NCBI RefSeq assembly: GCF_047663525.1
Contig: NC_092603.1
Coordinates: 2,190,001 to 2,254,000 of the forward strand
Length of the DNA: 64,000 bases
Direction of reading: 5' to 3'
DNA from: Anas platyrhynchos
Lineage: Eukaryota > Chordata > Aves > Anseriformes > Anatidae
Part shown: positions 1 to 44,433 of the stretch, piece after piece
Layout: each line of letters opens with the position of its first letter
How positions within the stretch are numbered: position 1 is the stretch's first letter
Notes under the pieces: generated by a model
The model's input: the letters and a program-made list of their open reading frames with translations, nothing else
What the model was told of the DNA's origin: nothing
The model's database searches: none
Program-made: the position numbers and the translations under genes

Positions 1-102
1 GGAGATACTGGGAGGAAGGGAGCACTGCTGGGCGTCGAGGGAGGTAGCCAGTGGATCAGTTAAAAATTTTCCTCTCTGTCTCTCTACATATTAAAATATA
101 GA

Positions 103-108
103 TTTATT
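103..108 (-). terminator. COL11A2: COL11A2 polyadenylation signal (AATAAA)
   Basis: Read on the minus strand this is AATAAA, about 205 bases past the COL11A2 stop codon. The sequence between (109-313) is the inferred 3' UTR. The cleavage site should lie roughly 10-30 bases further left. No competing signal is visible in the UTR. Confidence 0.7.
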
Positions 109-313
109 CTAAGCGTTAAAGTCTCTTTGGCATCTCTCCAGACCCTGGCCCCAGCGGAGGTGGCGGCGTTTCGGTCTCGACGCGCGCAGACGGGGCTGAG
201 CCCTCCGCCCCTCGCAGCAGCAACGAGGGGAGGCGAGGGGGGCAAGGATCGCCCCACGGGGGAGGCCAGGGTATGGCAGGGAGGGTGACAGTTGTAGGGG
301 AACGGGGTTGGTC

Positions 314-21811
<21,498 letters not shown>

Positions 21812-22044
21812 GGCTGGGGGGGGGATTTTTGGGGTCGGGGTGGGGGGGGCTCGGTTCCCGTTCCCGTTCCCGCTCCGCTCCCGGTCCCGGTCCCGTCCCG
21901 AGTGCGCTCGGGCCCCGCCGCTGCCCGCTCCCGGTCCCGGTCCCAGCCCCGCCGCCCCCGGCCCGCCCCCGCCCGGCCCCCGGGGCTGCCCCGGAACGAA
22001 CCCGCCCCCCCCCAAGGGGAACGCCCCCGGCCCCGGGCCGTGGC

Positions 22045-23900
22045 CCCATCCCATAGCCCCGTCCCTATCCCATAGCCCTATTCCCATCCCATAGCCCCAG
22101 CCCAGTCCCATATCCCCATCCCCTATTCCCATTCCATCCCCTATCCCATATCCATCCCATACCCCTGTCCCCATCCCATACCCCCAGCCCCGTCCCATAT
22201 CTCCATCCCATATCCCCATTCCTGTCCCCATCCTATATCCCCATCCCCTATTCCCATTCCATCCCCATCCCATAGCCCTGTCCCCATCCCATAGCCCTGT
22301 CCCCATCCCATATCCCTAATCCCATCCCATATCCCCATCCCATCCCCATATCTCCATCCCGTATCGCTATCCCATATCCCCAGCCGGTCCCGTATCCCCA
22401 TCCCATCCCCATCCTATATCCCCAACCCTGTCCCCATCCCATAACCCCATCCCCTATTCCCATTCCATCCCCTATCCCATATCTCCATCCCATAGCCCCG
22501 TCCCCATCCCATAGCCCCAGCCCAGTCCCATATCCCCATTCCTGTCCCCATCCCATATCCCCATCCCCTATCCCATATCTCCATCCCATATCCCTGTCCC
22601 CATTCCCATCCCATATCCCCAGCCCAGTCCCATATCCCCATCCCCAATTCCCATTCCATCCCCTATCCCATATCCCCATCCCATATGCCCAGCCCCATCC
22701 TATATCCCCATCCCAGTCCCCATCTCATATTCCCATCCCCTGTCCCCAGCCCAGTCCCATATCCCCATTCCACCCCCATCCCATATCCACAGCCCTGCCC
22801 CATACCCCCATCCTCACCCTATATCCCCATCCCAAATTCCCATTCCATCCCCTATCCCATATCTCCATCCCATACCCCCAGCCCAGTCCCATATCTCCAT
22901 CCCATATTCCCATTCCCATCCCATATCCCAGTCCCATATTGGTATCCCATATCCCCAGCCCTGTCCCATATCCTCATCCCCTATCCCCATCCCATATCCC
23001 CATCCCGTGTCCCCAGCTTATCCCATATCCCCATCCTCACCCCATATCCCATCCCATATCCCCGTCCCCACCCCAAATCTCCCTCCCCTATTTCATACCC
23101 CCCTTCCTGTCCCCATCCCATGCCCCTAATTCCTATTCCCCATCCCATATCCCCGCTACCCTACTCCCACCCCATCCCCAACCCCTGTCCCCATATCCCC
23201 ATCCCCAAATCACATCCCCTTCCCAGCTGCCCCGCTCCTGGCCCCCATCCCCACCCCCATCCCAATCCCATATCCCGAACCCCATTCCTGTCCCATGTCC
23301 CATCCCATGTCCCGACCCCACAGCCCCATACCCAAACCCCTGTCCCAATCCCATATCCTGGTCCCCATTCCTGTCCCATATCCCCATCCCCATCCCATGT
23401 CCTGGACCCCATCCCATGCCCCCATCTCGTGCCCCTGTCCCCAACCCATGTCCCCATCCCCAATCCCATGTCCCAAACCCCATCCCATGTCCCCACCCCA
23501 CAGCCCCACTCAGCCCTGTCCCCAAACCCCTGTCCCCACCCCATATCCTGGACCCCATCCTATGTCCCCATCCCCTCTCTTTTGACCCCATCCAATGTCC
23601 CCATCCCTGTCCCATGTCCCCTGTCCCCAATCCACGTCCCCATCCCCAATCCATGTCCCAAACCCCATCCCATGTCCCACGTCCCCACCCCACAGCCCCA
23701 ACCCCAAATCCCTGCCCCCATCCCACATCCTGGACCCCATCCCTGTCCCCACCCCTGTCCCATGTCCCCAGCCCCTGTCCCAACCCCAAAGCCCCCCCCC
23801 CAAATCCTGTCCCCATCCCATATCCCCTGTCCCCACCCCACAACCCCCCTCCTGCCCCCCCACCCCATCCCAAAACCCCACCCCAATCCCACCCCCCCAA
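22045..23900. repeat. CCCATATCCCCATCC satellite upstream of COL11A2
   Basis: About 1.85 kb of 10-30-bp variants of CCATCCCATATCCCCATCCC between COL11A2 and RXRB. From about 23.2 kb the unit drifts to CCCATGTCCCCATCCC. It is the main intergenic spacer, and no gene is seen in it. Confidence 0.9.
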
Positions 23901-24169
23901 GCCCCCTCTAAACCCCCCCATTTCCCCCCCCACCCCATGGGACGTGGCAGCGCCCCCCCCACCCCAAAAAAAAACCCCATTCCCCCCCCCATATGGCCCC
24001 CGCCCAGGCGCAGACACTCGGCCCTTCAGCTCGCACAGAGCCGCCTCTGTGCTCCCGGGGGGGGGGGGGCGAGCCAAAAACCTGGAATTTCGACCCAAAA
24101 ATAGCCCCGAAGAGGGAGGAGGAGGGGGGGGACACACGCACACGGAGCCCCCCACCGAGAAGCAGCAAC

Positions 24170-24175
24170 TTTAAT
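24170..24175 (-). terminator. RXRB: Candidate RXRB polyadenylation signal (ATTAAA variant)
   Basis: ATTAAA on the minus strand, about 670 bases past the RXRB stop codon. The stretch 24180-24848 between is G-run-rich with poly-A/T tracts and would be the 3' UTR. No AATAAA is visible on this strand, so this is a tentative choice. Confidence 0.4.
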
Positions 24176-24848
24176 CACTGAACTCCGAAGCGACGGGGGG
24201 GGGGGGGGGGCTTTTTTTTTTTTTAAGGGGGGGGGCAAACGCCGAAGCTGAAATAAAACCACGAGGAAAGGGCGAGGGGGGGGCGCGGGGGGGGTAGGAC
24301 CTACAATAAAAACAACCCCCCCCCCCCCCAAGCTCTGGGAGAGGAAGGGGGGGGGGGCGCAAAGGGAGACCCCCCCCCTCCAGGCCCCCCCCTGCTGCAT
24401 AGTGGGGGGGGGAGGGAGGGATTCAAAGTGCTATCCGGGTGCCTGAGTGGGGGGGGGGGCATAAAGGGGGGGGGGCTGCCCCCAAAAAATAACCCCCCCC
24501 CCCGGGGGCACGCCACGGTTTTGGGGGCCCCCCCCCCGGCCGCAGGGCACCGGCACCCCGGGGGCCTGAAATATTTTTTTTTGAGGGGGGGGGGGCACGG
24601 TTATTATACAAGGGGGGGGGGCGAGGAGGGAGGGGCCGGCCCTGGGTTAATTATTTTTTTTGGGGGGGGGGGGAGCCCCCCCAGCCCCCCCCAGGGGGGC
24701 CCTGCCGCTCCCCTCCCCGTTTTTTTTTTTAATCCTGGGGGCTCCCCAACCCCTTTTTTTGTCGTTTTTTTTTGCGTTTTTGTCGTTTTTTTTCGCGTTT
24801 TTGATGTTTTTTTTGTCTTTTTGTGTTTTTTTTTTTCGGGGGGGGGTC

Positions 24849-36111
<11,263 letters not shown>

Positions 36112-36459
36112 CCCGCGCCGCCGGGGGGGCTCCGGGCTCGGCCTCCTCCCCCCGCCGCCCCCCCCCCCCCCCCCAGGGCTCGGGCCTAGCTCCGGGCGCC
36201 GCCGCCTGCGGTTCCCCCCCCGGCCCCACAATGCCCCGCGCCCGCTCCCGGCAGCCCCCCGCGCGCGCGTTTCTCCCCCCCCCCCTTCCCCCTAAACCAC
36301 CATGGCTCGCCCGCATCCAAGATGGCGGCGGCGGCGTCAAGCCTACTTCCGCCCTCTCTCTGTCTCCTTCCTCTCGCTCGAAGCCTCGCGAGATTCCCTC
36401 AAGGGGGGCGGGGGCCTCGGTGCCACGTCGGGGCCGGAGCCGGAGGCAGCGCGCGGACG
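36112..36459. promoter_or_regulatory. Bidirectional RXRB/SLC39A7 promoter
   Basis: CpG-rich sequence between the RXRB start (36111, minus) and the SLC39A7 non-coding exon. It has a YY1-type AAGATGGCGGC at 36319-36329, an ETS core (ACTTCCG) near 36346, and a CTCGCGAGA element near 36385. These are typical of TATA-less divergent housekeeping promoters. The mammalian genes are also head-to-head. Confidence 0.7.
36345..36459 (+). other. SLC39A7: SLC39A7 non-coding first exon (5' UTR)
   Basis: The donor GCGGACG|GTGAGAG ends at 36459 and the acceptor CTCTCCCGCAG|GGACG is at 38165/38166, just before the ATG. The 1.7-kb intron between is the TTCATC array. The left end of the exon is a guess from the promoter elements. 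Confidence 0.5.
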
Positions 36460-36744
36460 GTGAGAGACCCCCAGGGGCATAGAGAGGAGCCTAGAGGGGC
36501 CCCCACCCCCCCCCGGGGCCGCTCTACCCCTCCCTGCACCCCCCCCACCCCCCTCGTCTCTATGGTGCCCCGCGCGGTGCCGCCGCTCTATGGTTCGGCG
36601 CGAGCCGTCTCTATGGTATGCCCCCCCCCCCTCCGGGTGCCGCTCTAGGCGCCCAGCGGTGTCGTCTCTATGGTACGGGGTCCTCCGGGGGGGCTCGGGG
36701 TCCGCCCCCCGGGTACGCCCACGGTAGCGGGGGGGGGGGCGCGG

Positions 36745-38155
36745 CCACGTGCTCGTCTTCATCATCTTCATCATCATCTTCATCTTCATCATCCCCATCT
36801 CCATCTTCATCCCCATCCTCATCTTCATCATCTTCATCATCATCATCTTCATCATCACCATCATCATCCTTATCTTCATCTTCATCCCCATCTTCATCAT
36901 CATCGTAATCCCCATCTTCATCATCATCATCTTCATCTCCATCTTCATCTTCATCCTCATCCCCATCGTCATCCTCATCTTCATCATCATCATCTTCATC
37001 CTCATCTTGATCCCCATCCCCATCCTCATCCCATCTTCACCCCCATCTTCATCCCCATCTTCATCATCATCATCATCTTCAACCTCATCTTCATCCCCAT
37101 CCTCAACCCCCGTCTTCATCATCACCTTCATCCCCATCCCCATCTTCATCCCCATCTTCATCATCATCTTCATCCTTGTTCTCATCTTCATCCCCATCCT
37201 CATCTTCATCCTCACCCCATCTTCATCTCCATCCTCATTCTCAACTTGTTCCTCGTCCTCATCCTCATCTTCATCCTCATCCTCACTCTCTTCCTCATCC
37301 TCATCCCCGTCTTCATCTTGATCTTCATCCCCAACCTCGTCCCGATTCCTGTCCCCATTCCCATCCCCTTCCTCATCTTCGTCCCCATCCTCATCCTCAT
37401 CTTCATCCCCGTCCCCATCCCTGTCCCCATCCTCATCCCATCTTCATCTTCATCCCAATCCCTGTCCCCATCCCCGTTCCCATCCTCATCTTCATCCCCA
37501 TCCCTGTCCTCATCCCCATCATCCTCATCTTCATCCCCGTTCCCATCATCTCCATCCCCATCCTCATCTTCATCCCTGTCCTCATCCTCAACACCATCCC
37601 CATCTTCATCCTCATCTTCATCTCTATCCTCATCCTCAACTTGATCCTCATCCTCATCTTCGTCCTCGTCCCCACCCTCATCCTCATCTTCATCCCTGTT
37701 CCCATCCCCATCTTCATCTTCATCCCCATCCTCATACCCACCCTTGCCCCGATCCCCGTTCCCATCCCCGTTCCCATCCTCGTCCTCATCCCCATCATCC
37801 TCATCTTCATCCCCATTCCCATCTTCTTCTCCATCCCCATCCTCATCTTCATCCCCATCCTCATCCCTATCATCCTCATCGCCATCTTCATCTCCATCCC
37901 TATTCTCATCCCCGTCCCCGACCCATCCTCATCTTCATCCCTGTCCCCATCCTCATCCCCATCTTCATCCCCATCCCCATCCTCATCCCAATCCCTGTCC
38001 CTATCCCCGTTCCCATCCCTGTCCTCTTCCCCATCGTCATCCCCATCATCCTCATCCTCATCTCCATCCCCATCCCCATCCTCATCCCCATCCCCATCCC
38101 CATCCCCTTCTTCGTCCCCATCCTCATCCTCATCCCAATCCCCGTCCCCCTCCTC
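36745..38155. repeat. CATCTTCATCCCCATCCT array in SLC39A7 intron 1
   Basis: About 1.4 kb of 6-bp-based units (TTCATC, CTCATC, CCCATC) with an 18-24-bp superperiod. It gives very long open frames in several phases (His-Leu-His-Pro; Ile-Phe-Ile; Met-Arg-Met-Lys on the minus strand), which are not genes. Confidence 0.92.
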
Positions 38156-38178
38156 TCTCCCGCAGGGACGCCGGCACG

Positions 38179-41100
38179 ATGGCGACGGCCTCCCGCACGC
38201 GGCGACTCGGCTCGCCCCTCGCTGCCACCATGGCCGCCGGCGCGGTGCTGGCCCTCTGCCTCCTCCCCGCCGCGTCCCCCACGCCGACGACCACGGCCAC
38301 GAGGACCTGCACCACAGCCACTCGCATCGGGACCTCCACCACGGCCACGGGCACTCCCACGAGGACTTCTACCACGGTCATGGCCATGAAGACCTCCACC
38401 ATGGTCATGGTCATGGTCATGGGCATGAAGACCACCATGGTCATGGGCATTCACACAAGGACTTGTACCATGGCCACGGGCACTCCCACGAGGACTTGTA
38501 CCACGGTCCCGGGCACTTTCATGATGACCTCCACCATGGTCATGGCCATGGTCACTCCCATGAAGACCTCTACCACGGTCATGGTCATGGTCATGAAGAC
38601 GTTCACCATGGTCATGGTCATTCCCATCAAGACCTTCATCATGGTCATAGTCACGCCCATGAAGATCTTCATCATGGTCATGGTCATTCCCACGAAGACC
38701 TCTACCACGGTCATGGTCATTCCCATCAAGACCTTCACCACGGTCATGGTCATACTCATGAAGACCTCCATCATGGTCATGGTCATTCCCATGAAGACCT
38801 CTACCATGACCATGGCCACTCGCACAACGACCTCCACCATGGCCATGGCCATTCCCACGAAGACCTCCACCATGGCCATGGTCATGCCCATGAAGACCAC
38901 CACCACGCCCCCCAGGGCCACCAGAAGCCCCCCGAGATGCGGCATCCCCCGGTGCGGGAGCGCCCCGACACGCTGACGCTGTGGTTGCAGGTGAGCACCC
39001 CTCCACACCTGGTCTTGGGGTGGGGGTTGTCCACCACCATGACGCCCCCCACCCCTCCCCGTTGTCCCCCCCTTACCCCAGACGCTGGGGGCCACCCTGG
39101 TGATCAGTGCGGCGCCGTACCTCCTCCTCTTCCTCATCCCGCTGGAGTCCAACGCCCCGCGGCACCAGGCGCTGCTGCGGCTGCTGCTCAGCTTCGCGGC
39201 GGGGGGGCTGCTGGGGGACGCCTTCCTCCACCTCATCCCTCACGCGCTGGGTGAGTGTGTCCCCCCCTAACCCCATGGGGACAACGGGGGTGACAGGGGG
39301 ACGCTCACGCTCCCGGCGTTTGTCCCCGCAGTGCCCCACGCGCACCACGCGGACGGCGGCCACGCGCACGTCCCCGCCGAGCCGCGCGGTCACGGGCACT
39401 CACACCAAGGTAGGAAGGGACTTTTGGGGACTTTTGGGGACTTTTGGGGACTTTTGGGGACTGGAGTGACCCCGTCCCTTCACCCAGGCCCGGAGCACGA
39501 CCGCATGCTGGCGGTGGGGATGTGGGTGCTGGCCGGCATCGTGGCCTTCCTGGTGGTGGAGAAATTCGTGCGGCACGTGAAGGGCGGCCACGGCCACGGC
39601 CACAGCCACGGTGCGTAGCCCCCGTCCCCGTCCCCTGCTAGGGGAGGGGGATTTGGGGGTGCTGACCCCAACCCTCCCCAGCGCCCAAGGCCAAGGACAG
39701 CTCCAGCGAGGGCGAGGAGGAGCCGCGGGGCGCCGCGGGGCGCCGGGACGGGAAGGCCACCAAGGGTCGTGAGGCCAAGAGGAGGAGCCGGGAGGTGGAG
39801 AAGGAGGAAGAGGGGTCAGGTAAGGGGGGGGGGGCGCTGGGGGGGCGCTGGGGACACTGCTGGGGGCGTTGGGGACACTGATGGGAGCGTTGGGGACGTC
39901 TTGGAGGTGCTGTTGGGGATGGTGTTGGAGGTGGCGTTGGGGATGTTGATGGGGAGGGCATTGGGGACGTCAATGGGGAGAGCGTTGGGAGGTGCTCTTG
40001 GGGACATTGTTGGGGACACTGTTGGGGACACCACTGGGACATCACTGGGGCATTACTGGGATCAGTGGGGACATTCTTGGAGACAACCGTTGGGGACATT
40101 ATTGGAGGTAGCGTTGGGGACATCAATGGGGAGGGCGTTGGGAGGCGCTGTTGAAGACACCACTGGGGACACCACTGGGACACCACTGGGGCATCATTGG
40201 GGACACCACTGGGGACACCACTGGGGCATCATTGGGATTGTTGGGAGCGTTTTTGGAGATAGTGGTGGGGACGCTGGTGGGGACACTGCTGGGGACACCA
40301 CTGAGGTGTTTTTGGGATCTTGGGGAGCGTTCTTGGAGACGTTGATGGGGACATTGTTGGGGGCAGCGTTGGGGACACATGTTTGGAGTCTGTTCGGGGT
40401 GTCGATGTGGACACCCTTGGAGATGGCGTTGGGGACGTCATTGGGGCATCACTGGGAACACTGGGAGTGGTCTTGGAGATGGCAATGGGGACACTGAAGA
40501 TAGCATTGGGGACACTGGTGGGGATAGTGTTGGGGACATTGATAGGACACTGCTGGGGACACCACTGGGGTGTTTTTGGGATCTTGGGGGGCGTTCTTGG
40601 AGATGTTGATGGGGATATCGATGGAGATAGCGTTGGAGATGACATTGATGGGGACTATTGGAGATAGCATTGGGGACATTGTTGGAGTGGTGTTGGGGAC
40701 ATCAAAAATGGTCGCATTGGGGACATCGATGGAGGTGGTGTTGGGGACATTGATGGAGGTAGTGTTGGGGACATTGATGGGACACTGCTGGGGACACCAC
40801 TGGGGTGTTTTTGGGATCTTGGGGGGTGTTCTTGGAGATGTTGATGGGGACGTCAATGGAGGTAGCGTTGGCGACATTAATGGGGACATCACGGCCGTTA
40901 CTGGGAACCGTGTTGGGATCACCGCTCGACAGATCAGTTGGTGACCATGTTGGGGACACGAGGGGCGTGTCACTAACCCCTTTGACGTCCCCCCCCCCCC
41001 CAAAAAAAACAGCCATGCAGGTGTCGGGCTACCTGAACCTGGCGGCGGATGTGGCTCACAACTTCACGGACGGGCTGGCCATCGGCGCCTCCTTCCTGGC

Positions 41101-42684
41101 GGGGACAGGGTTGGGGACGGTGACGGCGCTCACGGTGCTGCTCCACGAGGTGCCCCACGAGGTGGGCGACCTCGCCATCCTGGTGCAGTCGGGGTGCACC
41201 AAGCGCCAGGTGAGCCCAAAACCCTTTTTAAGATCCCCCAAAACCTCTCACGGACCCCAAAAAACCATCAGGGACCCCCAAAACCTCTCAGGGACCCCAA
41301 AACCCCTTCAGGGGACCCCAAAAACCTCCCAGGGACCCCAAAAACCCCTCAGGACCCCAAGGACCCCAAAAAACCCTCAGGGACCCCAAAACCCCCTCAG
41401 GGACCCCAAAAACCCCTCAGGACCCCTCCCCATGCTCCCAGACCCTTCCCCGCTCATGACCCCAACCTCAAAAGCCCCCCGTTGACTCCCCCCCATGCTC
41501 CCAGACCTCCCCCCCCCAAATGTTCCCAACCCCAAAAGTCCCCCATGGACCCCCTCCATGCTCCCAGACCCCCCCCATATCCCACCCCATCCCCTCCAAG
41601 GTCCCCCTGTGTCCCCTCACGCCCCCCCCCCCCAGTGTCCCCCATTACCCCAATGGCCCCTCAGGGCCCCTCCCCACGTCCCCTCTGTGCCCCCAACCCC
41701 AAAACCCCTCAGGGTCCCCCCCATGGCCCCCCTCCACTCCCAGACCCCCCCATGTCCCACTGTACCCCTTTAGTGTCCCCCCCCACATCCCCTCTGTGCC
41801 CCCAACCCCAAAACCCCTCAAGACCCCCCCCATTTCCCTCCTCCACTCCCAGACCCCCCCCATATCCCACTGCACCCCTTTAGTGTCCCCCCCCACATCC
41901 CCTCCGTGCCCGCAACCCCAACACCCCTGAGGGTCCCCCCCATTTTCCCCCCCATGTCCCACTGCATCCCCTTAGGGTCCCCCCCCCATGTCCCCAACCC
42001 CAAAACCCCTCAGGGTCCCCCTCAGGGTCCCCCCCCCTCCACTCCCAGACCCCCCATGCCCCACTACATCCCCTTAGGGTCCCCCCCTCACGTCCCCAAC
42101 CCCAAAACCCTTCAGGGTCCCGCCCATTCCCCCCCCTCGCTCCAGATCCCCCACCATGCCCCACTACATCCCCTTAGGGTCCCCCCCCCATGTCCCCAAC
42201 CCCAAAACCCCTCAGGGTCCCCCCCATTCCCCCCCCACAATCCCAGACCCCCCCCCATATCCCACTACACCCTTTAGTGTCCCCCCCCACATCCCCAACC
42301 CCAAAAGCCCCCCCAAGCCCCCCTGCCCCAGCTAGCACCGGGTGGTACAAACACCCCCAGTCCCCCCAGTCCCCCCAGTAACCCCCCCATCCCTTTTTTT
42401 CCTCCCCCCCCCCAGGCCATGCGCCTCCAGCTGCTGACGGCTCTGGGGGCGGTGGCGGGGGCCGCCTGCTCCTTGCTGGCCGAGGCCGGGGGGGGCGACG
42501 GCAACGGGGCCGGGCCCCCCGCCCCAATTTGGGTGCTGCCCTTCACCGCCGGGGGGTGTACGTGGGGACGGTGGCGGTGCTGCCCCAGCTGCTCTTCGCG
42601 AGGCCGCCCCTCCAGTCCCTGCTGCAGCTCCTGGCCCTGCTGGCCGGCGTCGCCATGATGGCCGCCATCGCCTGCTACGAGTGA
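38179..42684 (+). CDS. SLC39A7: ZIP7 zinc transporter, seven coding exons (two single-base frame breaks)
   Basis: ER/Golgi zinc exporter to the cytosol, gated by CK2 phosphorylation. Coding exons: 38179-38990, 39082-39250, 39332-39409, 39488-39610, 39682-39819, 41013-41209, 42416-42684 (stop TGA 42682-42684). Signal peptide [15 protein letters not shown] follows an upstream in-frame ATG at 38179. Then come a huge His-rich domain, TM segments ([40 protein letters not shown]), [13 protein letters not shown], and the LIV-1 motif HEVPHEVGD. The CK2 site region reads [11 protein letters not shown] in exon 39682-39819. About 595 residues if both breaks are ignored, versus 469 in human. Breaks: after the signal peptide (C run 38276-38280) and in the last exon (G run 42551-42556), beyond which [19 protein letters not shown] and IACYE continue in another frame. 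Confidence 0.93.
38276..38280 (+). other. SLC39A7: Apparent frame break between ZIP7 signal peptide and His domain
   Basis: Codons through PAAS read in one frame and [12 protein letters not shown] in another. No methionine exists in the His frame upstream and there is no splice pair here. A run of six C instead of five would restore continuity. Confidence 0.75.
38281..38924 (+). CDS. SLC39A7: Expanded His-rich domain of ZIP7
   Basis: About 210 residues of an 11-residue repeat of the form [11 protein letters not shown], about 18-19 copies, nearly all in frame with the downstream transmembrane exons. The 33-bp DNA unit is also repeated, so it is a coding minisatellite. The human protein has the same type of repeat but only a handful of copies. 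Lumenal His repeats bind zinc (family knowledge). Contains no stop codon in the coding frame. Confidence 0.9.
39830..40960. repeat. GGGGACATTGATGGGGACA minisatellite in SLC39A7 intron 6
   Basis: About 1.1 kb of 18-24-bp units GGGGACA(C/T)(T/C)..., with larger blocks recurring (GTTTTTGGGATCTTGGGG at about 40310, 40574 and 40807), i.e. higher-order duplication of about 230-260 bp. No exon seen. Confidence 0.9.
41215..42412. repeat. CCCCAAAACCCCTCAGGGTC minisatellite in SLC39A7 intron 7
   Basis: First part: 20-bp CCCTCAGGGACCCCAAAAAC units. Second part: about 110-bp units with CCCAACCCCAAAACCCCTCAGGGTCCC and CACATCCCCT. Ends at the polypyrimidine tract of the last ZIP7 exon. Confidence 0.9.
42551..42556 (+). 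other. SLC39A7: Apparent frame break in last ZIP7 exon
   Basis: WVLPFTAGG is followed by CTWGRWRC in the literal frame, while the next frame gives [13 protein letters not shown], which matches the family. The break sits in a six-G run where seven would keep frame. Confidence 0.75.
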
Positions 42685-43700
42685 AAAGGGGGGCCAAAAA
42701 CCCCTACAGACCCCCATCCTCGTCCCCATTCTGGTGATCCTCAATGGAAGGGGGATGATGCTGGGGATGGAGAGTTGGGTTTGGGGTGGGGCCCCACCAT
42801 CTCCCACACCATCGCCTGTCTATGAGTGAATGGGGGGGCCAAAACCCCTAAAAACCCTAAAAGCACCCCCCCATCCCCATTCCCATTCTGGTGACCCCTA
42901 AAATCTCCCCGTTCTGTCCCCATTCCCATTCTGGTGAACCCCCATTGGAAAGGGGCCAACGCCACGGGGATGTGGGAGTTGGGTTTTGTAGTGGTCAGTC
43001 GCCATGATGGCCGCCATCGCCTCTACGAGTGAAAAGGGGAGCCAAAGCCTAAAACCCAGCACCCGTCCCCATTCTTGGTGATCCTCAATGGAAGGGGGAT
43101 GATGCTACGGGGATGGAGAGTTGGGTTTTGGGGTGGGGGCCCCACCATCTCCACACGATCACCTGCTACGGTCGTGTGGGGGACCAAAAACCCCTAAAAA
43201 CCCTAAAAGCACCCCCCCATCCTCATCCCCATTTCTGGTGACCCCTAAACTCCCCGTTCTGTCCCCATTCCCATTCTGGTGACCCCATGGAAAGGGACGA
43301 CGCCACGGGGATGTGGAGTTGGGTTTTGTGGTGGCGTCGCCATGATGGCCGCCATCGCCTGCTATGAGTTGGAGGGGGAACCAAAGAAGCCCAAAACCCA
43401 CCCCCATCCCCATTCTGTCCCCGTTCCTATTTCTGGTGACCCCCACCATGAAGGGGACGCTGGGGATGGGGATGGGATGGGGATGTGGGGCTGGGGTTTG
43501 GTGGCGTCGCCATGATGGCCGCCATGGCCTCTATGACTAAAAAGGGGAGCCAAAACCCCCAAAACCACCCCCCAGTCCCCATTCTTCCCCATTCCGTCCC
43601 ATTCCCACTCTGGTGACCCCCAGTTGGCAGAGGGATGACACCAGAGGATGGGGACATGGGTGGCTGCTGGAGTTGCCACCGTCTCCATGAAAAGATGGAG
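42648..43700 (+). repeat. Tandem array containing copies of the ZIP7 C-terminal coding segment
   Basis: CGCCATGATGGCCGCCATCG, the end of the coding region, recurs at 42651 (genuine), 43000, 43338 and 43508. More diverged copies keep only CCACCATCTCC...ATC(G/A)CCTG(C)T near 42811 and 43158. Each copy is followed by a stop-like TGA or TAA region, GGGGGGCCAAAACCCC, CCCCATTCTGGTGA and GAGTTGGGTTTTG. The composite unit is about 340 bp (two monomers of about 145 and 200). Copies after the first lie in the inferred 3' UTR or downstream DNA. Confidence 0.85.
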
Positions 43701-44433
43701 AAGATGGAGACCCCTCATGTGACGTGGGAGGCCCAACACCAGCCCCAAAAAATTAATGGGTTTGGGGTTGAATTCCAAACCAAGCCGCCCCTGAGGTATG
43801 GAGGGTTGTGGCGATGGAGAGGAGTGACGGTGTTGTCACAGCGTGAGGTTTTTTTTGTCATTGTGGGGTGGGGGGGGGCTGGTGGTGGTGGGGGTATAGA
43901 GTGATGCCAAGAGATGTGGGGGGTCATTTGGGGGGGGGCTCTGAGGGGTTTTGGGGTTGGGGATATGGGGTGGGGGGCCTCAAGGGGTGCAGTGGGATAT
44001 GGAGGGAGGGTGTGGACATGGGGGGGGGGGGAAATGAGAGGGGGGGGTCTTGAGGGGTTTTGGGGTTGGGATGGGGGGGACCCTAAAGGGGTGCAGTGGG
44101 ACATGGGGGGGAAATGGGGGGGGTCTTGGGGACTTGGGGTTGGGGGGCACAGAGGGGACATGGGGGGGCCCTGAGGGGCCATTGGGGGATGTGGGGGACA
44201 CTGGGAGGGGCTGGAGGGGACACAGAGAACCTGGAGGGGTGCAGTGGGATGTGGGGGAGTTGGGGACGTGGGGGGGGGTCCTGAGGGGGCTGGGGACCCT
44301 GAGGGGACATTTGGGGGGTCCTGGGGGGGGCTTAGGGAGGGGCTGGGGACCCCTCTGGGAGGACTGACCATAGAGACGAGGCTGAGCGGGCAGAGCGTCC
44401 CGTCTCGTCTCGGTGGTCACTCCCGTGTCCGCC
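43700..44433. other. Spacer between SLC39A7 and HSD17B8
   Basis: A short unique part (43700-43860), then GGGGTTTTGGGGTTGGGGATATGGGG-type G-rich repeats with unit about 55-60 bp (43880-44340). The 44340-44433 stretch before the HSD17B8 ATG has no TATA box and is GC-balanced; it is the likely promoter/5' UTR. No gene seen in the spacer. Confidence 0.6.

Noticed and set aside
22685-24174. Proline/histidine/serine-rich frames of about 400 codons between COL11A2 and RXRB
   Set aside because: Made of CCCATATCCCCATCC repeats; no start context, splice structure or domain.
36749-38100. Very long plus-strand frames of His-Leu-His-Pro and Ile-Phe, and Met-Arg-Lys on the minus strand
   Set aside because: All come from the 6-bp TTCATC/CTCATC array in the SLC39A7 5' intron, where all phases lack stops.
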